From Baffinella frigidus (taxonomy: Eukaryota; Cryptophyceae; Cryptomonadales; Baffinellaceae): a stretch of 10,506 nucleotides of DNA. The stretch is from contig MU646792.1 of NCBI GenBank assembly GCA_026770585.1, positions 95,315 through 105,820 on the forward strand, in the 5' to 3' direction. The stretch's first letter is position 1. Each line of letters begins with the position of its first letter. A program made the position numbers and the translations under genes. The notes below the pieces were generated by a model, which made no database searches, was not told the origin of the DNA, and worked only from the letters and a program-made list of their open reading frames with translations. This document shows positions 6,801-10,506 of this stretch, piece after piece.

Positions 6801-6996
6801 GCTCCTCGATGTAGCACGGCGGGGCCTTTCCGAGCAGGGCCAGAGCCCGTTGTGCGACTGCCAGCGTCCCGACTGCTCGAGCGGAGACGGCCCCCTCTTT
6901 CCTCTCGCCCAACTTCTTCAGGAGCGACCGGACGGCATAACCGACCAAGACGGAGGCCGCAGCAGTCGCTGCGAGCGCCCGTCCGGACCTCAACAT
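698..6996 (-). CDS. ACC synthase-like PLP enzyme, eight exons, 3' end missing
   Basis: Joining eight exons (6996-6716, 6580-6324, 6174-6069, 5373-5208, 4059-3824, 3096-2987, 2228-2181, 865-698) gives about 457 residues of a fold-type I PLP enzyme. Seen: AGATG (151-155, PLP phosphate loop), NPHNPSG (243-249), VVVDEVYAGS with Asp274 and Tyr277 (PLP ring), and GFSKDFGIAGWRVG with the Schiff-base Lys335 and Arg343. Family members convert S-adenosylmethionine to ACC, or act as aminotransferases; many non-plant relatives have no proven ACC synthase activity, so the substrate is open. The GFSKDFG form looks more like animal, fungal and protist ACCS-like proteins than plant SLSKDLG, judged from memory. 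Frame and residue spacing agree with the family at every join. Residues 7-22 are hydrophobic and flanked by basic residues, suggesting a membrane anchor or targeting peptide. Residues 283-312 are a Gly/Ser-rich insertion. The C-terminal exon with the carboxylate-binding Arg was not found. Confidence 0.88.
931..1373. repeat. Tandem duplication within intron 7
   Basis: Segment 931-1016 is repeated at 1289-1373 at roughly 75 per cent identity by eye (gtctgatc, ccaccttgacgcgccgcc-type blocks). With the exon 8 5'-half copy this shows that the block containing the exon 8 acceptor was duplicated together with its upstream intron. Confidence 0.65.
1026..1085 (-). pseudogene. Partial copy of exon 8 (5' half plus acceptor)
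   Basis: Matches 810-869 with a single mismatch (a synonymous change in a Cys codon). It includes the cag|GAAACG acceptor and codons NACRLLKEVNIKWVPASA, then stops. Intron sequence upstream of the acceptor is copied too (to about 1150), with a 10-bp insertion. It lies upstream of the real exon 8 in transcription order, inside intron 7. Confidence 0.88.
1373..1476. repeat. MITE-like element with 17-bp perfect inverted ends
   Basis: The ends tatcccttaagtgacca (1373-1389) and its exact complement (1460-1476) enclose a 104-bp element with an internal hairpin CGGGCGA/TCGCCCG. A possible 3-bp target duplication (cac) flanks it. Related taccgtaggg-type sequence recurs at about 1648-1676 without the ends. 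Confidence 0.75.
1477..2180 (-). other. Remainder of intron 7, no gene seen
   Basis: About 700 bp between the inverted-repeat element and exon 7. It holds repeated cgccgccac and taccgtaggg words and a segment at 1855-1923 that recurs in intron 4. Open frames here have no recognisable protein and no family match. Confidence 0.6.
1855..1923 (+). repeat. Dispersed repeat shared by introns 7 and 4
   Basis: Matches 4984-5050 in the same orientation at about 80 per cent by eye, sharing the words ctaggacc/ctaggatc and gagtaataa followed by an A-rich tail with agaagaa. The A-rich 3' end in both copies could point to a retroposed short element, but two copies are too few to say. Confidence 0.6.
2181..2228 (-). 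CDS. Exon 7 of ACC synthase-like gene, 48-nt microexon
   Basis: Encodes only GKYHAAHRRLLAESY (residues 387-401), matching the family's NYIKTNRERLRRRY segment. The acceptor is aacag|G and the donor TACC|GTACCT. Joined on both sides, the interval from THPDL to SAGLF has exactly the family length. The reading frame also runs on upstream through the acceptor for a long way, but that sequence breaks the family alignment and is taken as intron. Confidence 0.78.
2229..2706 (-). other. Left part of intron 6, no gene seen
   Basis: GC-rich intron sequence upstream of exon 7, with a short imperfect repeat (caggggcaacgtcaggca against caggggaaatgtcaggca, about 70 bp apart, near 2299 and 2382) and a run of gggtagga at about 2465-2490. 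Long open frames here continue the (TTTG)n shadow frames and are not taken as coding. Confidence 0.55.
2707..2974 (+). repeat. (TTTG)n microsatellite in two blocks
   Basis: Blocks 2707-2806 and 2889-2974 are nearly pure tetranucleotide TTTG, separated by a degenerate stretch with TCTG and T-run variants. Read on either strand it gives long false frames (Cys-Leu-Phe-Val or Asn-Lys-Gln-Thr repeats). It lies in intron 6. Confidence 0.97.
2987..3096 (-). CDS. Exon 6 of ACC synthase-like gene
   Basis: Encodes ENASVGEAFGSLLHTQEA followed by STDTLHTLRALLTHPDLS (residues 350-385). From RVG of exon 5 to HPDL the length equals the plant ACC synthase stretch from RVG through SSQTQ to LSDEEF, with no gap by hand alignment. 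The acceptor is ggcag|G and the donor TCAG|GTGCCT, with phases 2 and 1. A long (TTTG)n tract starts 13 bases downstream of the donor, inside intron 6. Confidence 0.85.
3249..3391. repeat. MITE-like element with 25-bp inverted ends
   Basis: Ends 3249-3273 and 3367-3391 are inverted copies at 23 of 25 positions, starting atttcggaag. The element is 143 bp, in intron 5. A third, partial end (atttcggaagga) occurs at about 3468, suggesting a second broken copy. Confidence 0.78.
3493..3515. repeat. Perfect 9-bp hairpin
   Basis: attcctggt and its exact complement are separated by five bases (gaaaa). A second small hairpin (cccct/agggg) follows at 3527-3540. Both lie in intron 5; no function is claimed. 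Confidence 0.6.
3656..3683 (-). repeat. Copy of the exon 5 acceptor-side intron sequence
   Basis: gctcgtttcaataaagtgg and the following tttctct recur at 4074-4101, directly upstream of the exon 5 acceptor in transcription order. The copies lie on opposite sides of exon 5. The copied segment is followed by aaacacggcag, a possible decoy acceptor. Confidence 0.75.
3755..3812 (+). repeat. 35-bp-spaced tandem duplication
   Basis: aggaaaatctccaagtgggg occurs at 3758-3777 and 3793-3812. The right copy ends in a longer G run just outside exon 5, next to its donor. Several G runs of 7 to 12 bases occur in introns 4 and 5 (about 3601, 3690, 3809, 4631, 5120). Confidence 0.85.
3824..4059 (-). CDS. Exon 5 of ACC synthase-like gene (catalytic lysine)
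   Basis: Encodes residues 271-348 with VVVDEVYAGSFF (Asp274, Tyr277), a Gly/Ser/Glu-rich insertion (about 283-312), then VASLFEPLPAHVHVVWGF and SKDFGIAGWRVG with the PLP lysine at 335. The insertion sits between the DEVY strand and the VASLFE segment, where relatives usually carry only a short loop. The acceptor is gcgcag|G and the donor TTCAC|GTCTCA. About 28 bases of the intron just upstream of the acceptor are repeated downstream of the exon at 3656-3683. Confidence 0.92.
4111..4220 (+). repeat. (CTGT)n / (CTCTGT)n microsatellite
   Basis: CTGT units pass into a long CTCTGT hexanucleotide run and then degenerate CTCTCCGT. On the minus strand it makes a false Arg-Asp repeat frame. It lies in intron 4, about 50 bases upstream of the exon 5 acceptor. 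Confidence 0.96.
4471..4562. repeat. Long foldback with 42-bp arms and 8-base loop
   Basis: Arms 4471-4512 and 4521-4562 are inverted copies at 36 of 42 positions by hand alignment, with the core gtcaactcccgt perfect. The spacer is only eight bases, so RNA from intron 4 would form a single long stem in this stretch. It could be a MITE or a small-RNA hairpin; no mature product can be inferred. Confidence 0.8.
4700..4810. repeat. MITE-like element with 28-bp inverted ends
   Basis: Arms 4700-4727 and 4783-4810 are inverted copies with about five mismatches, centred on cctgagttttat and ctggc. The element is 111 bp and contains a nested small hairpin (cgtgt/acacg). It sits inside one of the intron 4 tandem copies. 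Confidence 0.75.
5081..5100 (-). pseudogene. Copy of the 3' end of exon 4
   Basis: Twenty bases match 5213-5232 of exon 4 at 18 positions and, read on the minus strand with the next base, encode WAATRGL exactly as in exon 4. Both differences are third-position synonymous (Ala and Arg codons). The donor is not preserved. It is part of the intron 4 tandem units. Confidence 0.7.
5208..5373 (-). CDS. Exon 4 of ACC synthase-like gene (NPxNP motif)
   Basis: Encodes residues 216-270, including RVLLLTNPHNPSGRCYGG, the conserved Asn-Pro loop that contacts the PLP ring oxygen, and ends in AWAATRGLQ. The acceptor is cacgcag|G and the donor CAG|GTCCTT. Joined to exon 5 it reads RGLQVVVDEVYAGS, in phase 0 and as expected for the family. 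The acceptor lies only 11 bases from a telomeric-repeat array. The last 20 coding bases before the Gln codon have a copy downstream in intron 4 (5081-5100). Confidence 0.9.
5388..5970 (+). repeat. Interstitial telomeric-type array (TTTAGGG sense)
   Basis: Runs of TTTAGGG, TTTGGGG, TTTCGGG and TTCAGGG fill 5388-5511 and 5648-5970, with a GC-rich non-telomeric insert between (5512-5647). Variants are grouped: several TTTGGGG units, then TTTCGGG, then eight or so TTTAGGG. The array forms most of the 695-bp intron 3 and reads CCCTAAA on the transcribed strand. Its last units supply CTAAA/CTAAT words just before the exon 4 acceptor. Confidence 0.95.
6011..6044. repeat. Small 9-bp inverted repeat beside the exon 3 donor
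   Basis: cccgccaga (6011-6019) and tctggcggg (6036-6044) are exact complements. They lie in intron 3 between the exon 3 donor and the telomeric array. Confidence 0.55.
6069..6174 (-). CDS. Exon 3 of ACC synthase-like gene
   Basis: Encodes GFDGDLRDPRIGAVPMPF and onward to IADID (residues 180-214), matching the family's PGFDRDLRWRTGVEIVPV segment. The acceptor, gagcag|GG, is clear. The donor is the least certain in the gene: GC|GTATCA is chosen because it restores the phase and gives IADIDALLSNEVLERAY, matching the family's ITETALEEAY. A perfect 7-bp inverted repeat (CGTGTGC/GCACACG) sits immediately upstream of the acceptor. Confidence 0.78.
6324..6580 (-). CDS. Exon 2 of ACC synthase-like gene (PLP phosphate loop)
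   Basis: This exon encodes residues 95-179 (85 full codons plus one base at each end). It carries TGYDDPRGG, the family's YxDxxG substrate and cofactor region, then SAGATGVISAL, the phosphate-binding turn, and LIPAPYF. The acceptor is gcgcag|G and the donor is ACAG|GTCCCA. Phase 2 in and phase 1 out agree with its neighbours. The flanking intron 1 is 135 bp and intron 2 is 149 bp. Confidence 0.9.
6591..6681. repeat. 60-bp-spaced direct repeats in intron 1
   Basis: Copies 6591-6621 and 6651-6681 agree at 28 of 31 positions (sharing agtggcatattgtttcg), and an inverted cgaaacaata lies between them at 6639-6648. On the transcribed strand each copy ends in a pyrimidine tract; only the 6591 copy is followed by the used acceptor. 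The 135-bp intron thus looks partly duplicated from its own 3' end. Confidence 0.85.
6716..6996 (-). CDS. Exon 1 of ACC synthase-like gene (N-terminus)
   Basis: This encodes residues 1-93 plus two bases of codon 94. The ATG is at 6996-6994. A hydrophobic Ala/Val-rich stretch (about 7-22) is followed by RSLLKKLGERK, which would suit a signal anchor or organelle presequence. The family match begins near residue 75, where RSPEGYICLAISEN corresponds to the NPDGIIQLGLAEN region of ACC synthases. The exon ends at AACAG|GTAAGC, the only consensus-like donor in the gene. A tract resembling a 3' splice site (pyrimidines then GCAG) lies just upstream of the ATG near 7005-7015, so the true start could lie in an earlier exon. 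Confidence 0.8.
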
Positions 6997-7111
6997 CTGC
7001 CCAGACCCCTGCGAAAAAAGTTATGAGTCTCGTTCGCGGAGTTTTTTTTGCAGCCACGAACGAGCCAATCTCACGACCTTTGGGTTGGTTTCGGCTTTGG
7101 CTGGGCTCGGC
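6997..7111. promoter_or_regulatory. Short divergent intergenic region
   Basis: Only 115 bp separate the two divergent ATGs (6996 minus, 7112 plus). No TATA box is evident. T-rich runs (about 7013-7019 read on minus, 7042-7049 on plus), each followed by GCAG, also look like 3' splice sites, so one or both transcripts may start further out with a leader intron. A shared bidirectional promoter is inferred from spacing alone. Confidence 0.4.
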
Positions 7112-8221
7112 ATGTCAGTCGCCCGGCGGGCTCTGGCGCTGGTTAGCCTTGTGGTCAGCGCTGCGAGCCTGGCAGGCGTGGATCCGCCCGCGCTTCCGCC
7201 CGGGATCTTCAGGGACCGGCCTTTTCTCTGTCGCAGCGCCGCCTTCCCCATCCATCGCCGGGTCTGCGAGTGGGCGCGACTGCAGTTGCGTGGAGGGGCA
7301 CCGCAGGGAGGAAGCGCGGGGCGAGCTGGCAGTGGGGCAGGTGGAAAGGCGAGCGAGGCCGCCGCAGAGGTCCCAATTCTGCAGCGGGTGAACGCGTCTG
7401 CATTCAACATTGTCGCGACGCTGGCTGGGCTGGTGGAGAACATGGAGGGGGAGGAGGACCCCCTGGCGGCGGCAAACAAGAAGCCCGCCAGCACCGGCCC
7501 TGCTGGGGTGGGTGCTACGCGAATCCCCTTCCGCGAGCGAGATATCGCGCTCAAGTCGTTCCGCGCGCGCCGCGCCGCGCGTGGCTCCCTGTGGTGGGCG
7601 CAGCAGGTGGCCGAGCGCGCGAGTGTGGCCTTGCGTGCAGCCATCGCCGTCGAGGACGCGGCGCGTGTGCAGTGGATCCTCCTACCAGAAACGGGGCCCA
7701 CGGCCGAGATGCTTGACTACAGCGAGCGGCGGCTCGCGCTGAGCGTCGAGGGCGTGCAGGATGGGGTGGCGCAGCTGGGCGCGCTCGAGGCTGACCTGGC
7801 GGACCTGCCCACGGCGCTCCCGGTGGTCACGCAGCTGCGAATCTTGAAGCAGGCGCTCGCGGGGCAGGTCGGCGAGCTGCACGCGGCGCTCGCGCGGCTC
7901 CGCGACCGTGCCAAGCGCGCTGCCGCCCTGTCCGACGGCAGCCACGGCGGGGCGGGGAGCAGCGCAGGGGGCGGGGGCGCTCCTGAGAAAACGGTGAGGC
8001 GGAGGGGGGCTAAGGCCGAGGCGGAGAGCGAGTCGGGGTACGAGGCGGGCTCGGAGTCAGACTCGCTTGCCAACTACTCGTCGGCCTCGTGCTTCGAGAG
8101 GATGCGAGAGAGCAGCGGCGCGGGGAAGCATGATCGCATCCTCTGGGGGGGCAACCACTGGGCGGCTGTCGACGCTCAGGGCCGTCCGGTGAACCCCCCC
8201 CCTCAGGCAACCCGGTGCTAG
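7112..8221 (+). CDS. Unknown protein with signal-peptide-like N-terminus, 369 aa
   Basis: This is an uninterrupted GC-rich frame from ATG 7112 to TAG 8221. I do not recognise the family. Residues 5-21 (RRALALVSLVVSAASLA) look like a secretory signal with an A-x-A-like cleavage site. A basic/hydrophobic segment with RLQLRGG (56-62) follows, which could be a second targeting element, then a Gly/Ala linker. Residues about 140-273 are strongly helical, rich in Ala, Leu, Glu and Arg, and may form a coiled coil. A basic patch (about 296-303), an acidic Ser-rich stretch with SESGYEAGSESDS, and ILWGGNHWAAVDAQG close the protein. The last codons lie inside an inverted copy of the gene's own residues about 105-130, so the native C-terminus may differ. 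A potential donor (CCG|GTGAAC at 8188) could join to an acidic exon at 9087. Confidence 0.6.
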   Translation: MSVARRALALVSLVVSAASLAGVDPPALPPGIFRDRPFLCRSAAFPIHRRVCEWARLQLRGGAPQGGSAGRAGSGAGGKASEAAAEVPILQRVNASAFNIVATLAGLVENMEGEEDPLAAANKKPASTGPAGVGATRIPFRERDIALKSFRARRAARGSLWWAQQVAERASVALRAAIAVEDAARVQWILLPETGPTAEMLDYSERRLALSVEGVQDGVAQLGALEADLADLPTALPVVTQLRILKQALAGQVGELHAALARLRDRAKRAAALSDGSHGGAGSSAGGGGAPEKTVRRRGAKAEAESESGYEAGSESDSLANYSSASCFERMRESSGAGKHDRILWGGNHWAAVDAQGRPVNPPPQATRC

Positions 8222-8286
8222 CGGGCTTTTTGTTCCCCGCCGCGAGGGGGTCCTCCCCCCCCTCCATGTTCGCCAACCCCCCAGCC
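7423..8286. repeat. Inverted duplication inside the 7112 gene
   Basis: Arms 7423-7500 (plus) and about 8208-8286 (read on minus) align at roughly 85 per cent. Both encode MEGxEDPLAAxNKKPASTG in their own orientation. The right arm overlaps the stop codon of the plus-strand gene. A transcript crossing both could fold into a stem of about 80 bp with a 700-base loop. Confidence 0.85.
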
Positions 8287-8353
8287 AACGGGGGCCAGAG
8301 GCGAGGTGTATTAATTTGACATACACGACCGCTTCATGCCAGGGGAGAGGTGG

Positions 8354-8490
8354 GCGAACTTCCTCCCTCTGACCGTCTGCCCTCTTCCCTCCTACCCTCT
8401 TCCCTCCTACCCTGTTCCCTTCTCCTACCCTGTTCCCTTCTCCTACCCTGTTTCCTTCTACCCTCTGACCGTCTACCCTCTTCCCTCCTA
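8354..8490 (+). repeat. Pyrimidine-rich minisatellite
   Basis: Repeats of cttccctcctaccct and ttcccttctcctaccctg variants, bounded by two copies of ctctgaccgtct. It lies downstream of the 7112 gene stop codon. Confidence 0.85.
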
Positions 8491-8589
8491 ACCGCCAGCC
8501 TCTTGCCTGTCCTGCGCCGCCGTGTCTGGTGCACCCGCCCACGTGTCCTTCTAGGGGCCAACGCTCCCCTGTTCTACCTCGACCGCACG

Positions 8590-8680
8590 CCTGAAATGGG
8601 AAGGCATTTGGCCTGAAGTGGGAAGACATTTTGGCCTGAAGTGGGAAGGCATTTTGGCCTGAAATGGGAAGGTATTTTGG
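8590..8680 (+). repeat. 23-bp minisatellite, four copies
   Basis: Units cctgaagtgggaaggcattt(ttgg) at 8590-8611, 8612-8634, 8635-8657 and 8658-8680. The first is one base shorter. No coding role is seen. Confidence 0.93.
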
Positions 8681-9086
8681 GCGGGAAACGGCTGCTGCCC
8701 AGGCGGCGAGTCATGTCCCCCGCGAGTAACGGCACCACCACGCCAGAGGGCTCGAAACATCCACTTTTGACAACGTTCAGGGGGAATGCCCTGAAACCCG
8801 CAGTCAACGACGCCAGATCTGGCGTGGATAAGTCGTCGGTTTCCCTCGAGCAATCTGGCGTGGCAGGGTTGACGCGCTGCGTGGTCAACACGCGCGGGCG
8901 GGGAGGGGTGATGTAGCCTGCGGCACTGCGAGCGTGATCCACTCAGTGCGGGGCATCTTTTGTCCGCTCACGCTTGAGCGGATTCGGCGGGTGGTTGGAC
9001 GCAGGCTGCCTACCTCTCCCCCTGGTTCCATACCGCGGTCGTGTAAGTCAACTTAATCAACTTAATAAACCTCGCCTTTCTCCCAG
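8681..9086. other. Non-coding stretch with small palindromes
   Basis: No convincing gene. It contains a perfect 16-bp palindrome acgccagatctggcgt (8810-8825), a hairpin ccgctca/tgagcgg near 8976-8993, gttgac/gtcaac inverted words near 8869-8891, and a repeat tcaacttaa twice just before the possible acceptor at 9086. If the two-exon idea for the 7112 gene is right, this is its intron. Confidence 0.5.
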
Positions 9087-9140
9087 GTGTCGGATGAGTG
9101 GGGGGACTCAGAGTCGGAGGAGATGGCTGGGGAGTTCCCG
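9087..9140 (+). CDS. Possible acidic exon of the 7112 gene
   Basis: A good 3' splice site (cttaataaac, pyrimidines, tcccag|GTG) is followed by an open frame encoding VSDEWGDSESEEMAGEFP, then a possible donor CCG|GTAGAG. Joining from 8188 keeps phase 0 and would give GRPVSDEWGDSESEE, in the acidic Ser-rich style of the end of the upstream protein. This is inference from splice signals and composition only. Beyond 9140 the frame runs into minisatellite sequence. Confidence 0.35.
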
Positions 9141-9182
9141 GTAGAGGGCATGGAAGGAGAGAAGGGTGTGCGGTCGATGCAC

Positions 9183-9352
9183 GCTTCTCTCTCGCACACT
9201 CACGGTCTGTCTCCCTCTCGCACACACTCACGGTCTCCCTCCCTCTCGCAAACACTCACGGTCTCCCTCTCTCTCGCAAACTCCAGGACTCTCCCTTTTT
9301 CTCGCACCCACCCACGGTCTCCCCCCCTTCCGCACACACTCACAGTGTCCAC
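9183..9352 (+). repeat. About 30-bp degenerate minisatellite
   Basis: Repeats of ctctcgcacacactcacggt with ctccctc spacers, five to six copies that decay to the right. Open frames across it are Ser/Thr/His/Arg repeats and are not credible genes. Confidence 0.9.
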
Positions 9353-9488
9353 GCCCTGCGCGACGCTCGCACCCCAACCTCCCAGCCACTGCCTGCCAGT
9401 GCCATCTCGTCCGACACATAGCCCCCTTCTTGCCCGGCACCTGCTTGCCAGCCAGCCGCACCCAAACATCCCAGCCACTTCTGGCGAC

Positions 9489-9530
9489 AAGTGGACCCTA
9501 CTAAGTGGACCGCACTAAGTGGACCACTCT
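9489..9530 (+). repeat. 14-bp tandem repeat, three copies
   Basis: aagtggacc followed by cctact/gcact-type tails at 9489-9502, 9503-9516 and 9517-9530, embedded in cagccagcc-rich sequence (9430-9575). Confidence 0.9.
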
Positions 9531-9867
9531 CAGCCAGCCAGTGCCAGCCAGCCATGCCGTCACACCCAGCCAGCCGCCCGCCCCTCCCCCGCAAGCAGGC
9601 GTTCTCCTCCTCCTCCATGCCCTGCTTGCTGGGAGGGGTATCAATGGCTCCAAGAGTCGACCGTGGGAGCCGCCTCGAGCCGGCTCAAGGCGAGGCGATA
9701 AACCGTTACGCGCACCCCGGGTGTCTTAAGTGGTTTCCGTGACTTTTGAGGACCCTCTCACGGTGAGCAGGCGCGCATTACCCGTACCTGCCGCCGCGAT
9801 CGGTGGTGCAACAGCTAGCGGCAAGTCGTGCGGCGCGCGCGGGGCTGAATGCCACCAAGGTCTGTCA
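9531..9867. other. No gene recognised
   Basis: cagccagc-rich at first, then about 250 bp of mixed sequence. A good donor-like CTCACG|GTGAGC occurs near 9770 behind a short open stretch, but no acceptor pair or protein similarity supports an exon. Confidence 0.4.
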
Positions 9868-10345
9868 CCCTCCCTAAACACACACCCTGTATGCTGTGCT
9901 TCAAACCTTGCACCCTAACGCTAAACACTAGGTCCACACCCTGAATCACACACCCTCAAACCCAAACCCTCAATCTTAATCCATAATCTATGAACCCTAT
10001 GGGCACAACCCTAAACCCCAAACCATCAACCCTCAACCCTGTAACCTAAATCATAAACCCTAAACCCTACACCCTTTACCCTAAACCCTAAACCTTGAAT
10101 CCTATGCCCCATACCCTAAACCCTAAATTTTAAACCCTAAACCTTAAACCCTGGACCCTAAACCCCAATCCCTGAAGCATGTAGCCTGTATCCAAATTTC
10201 TGAAACGCAAACCCTAATCCCTGCTCTCGAATCCCTGAACCCTAGACCCAACCCCTAAACTCCTGATACACCACAACCCCTACACCCTGGACCTCAGACA
10301 CCGAAACGAACCCCACATCCTACACCCTCAACCACACATCCTGAA
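9868..10345 (-). repeat. Degenerate telomeric-type array (CCCTAAA sense)
   Basis: Many CCCTAAAC, CCCTGAA, CCCTCAA and ACCCTACA variants, densest at 9945-10260, in the opposite orientation to the array at 5388-5970. It is more decayed than the first array, suggesting greater age or weaker homogenisation. Confidence 0.88.
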
Positions 10346-10506
10346 GGCTAAAGGATGACGACTAAGGGAGAGAGGGCAGGCGGGGGAGGAGACCAACACC
10401 CTCACCACCATACACCATACCCTTCACAGGAGGAAGGAGGGGTGGCGGAGGAGAAGGAGGCGGGGCGCGGGCGCGCGGTGGGAGCAGGCGGACAGGCGGG
10501 AGCTGG
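10346..10506 (+). other. Purine-rich edge sequence, no gene seen
   Basis: G/A-rich stretch with ggagg words running off the right edge, interrupted by a short pyrimidine-rich accaccatacacc segment. No support for a gene. Confidence 0.5.

Noticed and set aside
6852-7391. Plus frame starting before 7112
   Set aside because: It overlaps enzyme exon 1 antisense and has no recognisable features.
7021-7701. 226-codon minus frame opposite the 7112 gene
   Set aside because: It is a GC-rich antisense shadow with basic, low-information composition; the plus frame has a signal-like start and a more protein-like helical core.
9087-9518. 143-codon plus frame
   Set aside because: Beyond about residue 30 it is minisatellite-derived Ser/Thr/His repeats. 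Only the first 18 codons are kept, as a possible exon.
9730-9780. Possible exon ending at CTCACG|GTGAGC
   Set aside because: The donor is good but no acceptor, reading-frame partner or family match was found.

Overview
The window looks like nuclear DNA of a GC-rich unicellular eukaryote, probably an alga or another protist. The evidence is a gene cut into many small exons by GT-AG introns, long arrays of TTTAGGG-type (plant/alveolate-type) telomeric repeats, and abundant microsatellites and foldback repeats. I see no prokaryotic operon structure. The lineage cannot be fixed from the sequence: green alga, cryptophyte, haptophyte and dinoflagellate relative all remain open.

The left two thirds (about 1-7000) hold one minus-strand gene. 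It can be rebuilt from eight exons (6996 down to 698) into about 457 residues of a fold-type I PLP enzyme of the 1-aminocyclopropane-1-carboxylate (ACC) synthase-like / class I aminotransferase family. All seven splice joins keep the frame and give near gap-free collinearity with the family. The last exon, carrying the C-terminal substrate-binding arginine, was not found and probably lies left of position 1. The gene has an unusual N-terminal hydrophobic segment. Its introns hold (TTTG)n and (CTCTGT)n microsatellites, at least five foldback (MITE-like) elements, a telomeric-repeat array filling most of intron 3, and partial duplicate copies of its own exons 4 and 8.

A second gene runs divergently on the plus strand from 7112. 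It is an uninterrupted 369-codon reading frame with a signal-peptide-like start, a central alpha-helical part and an acidic, Ser-rich end, and I do not recognise it. The two start codons are only 115 bp apart, so they may share a bidirectional promoter. An inverted copy of about 80 bp of this gene's own coding sequence lies over its stop codon. It may splice on to an acidic exon near 9087.

From 8222 to the right edge the sequence is mostly non-coding: a pyrimidine-rich tract, minisatellites, and a second, degenerate telomeric-type array (CCCTAAA sense, opposite to the first) at about 9868-10345. The two arrays, with G-rich strands pointing at each other, bracket a 3.9-kb block that contains the second gene and the 5' exons of the ACC synthase-like gene.
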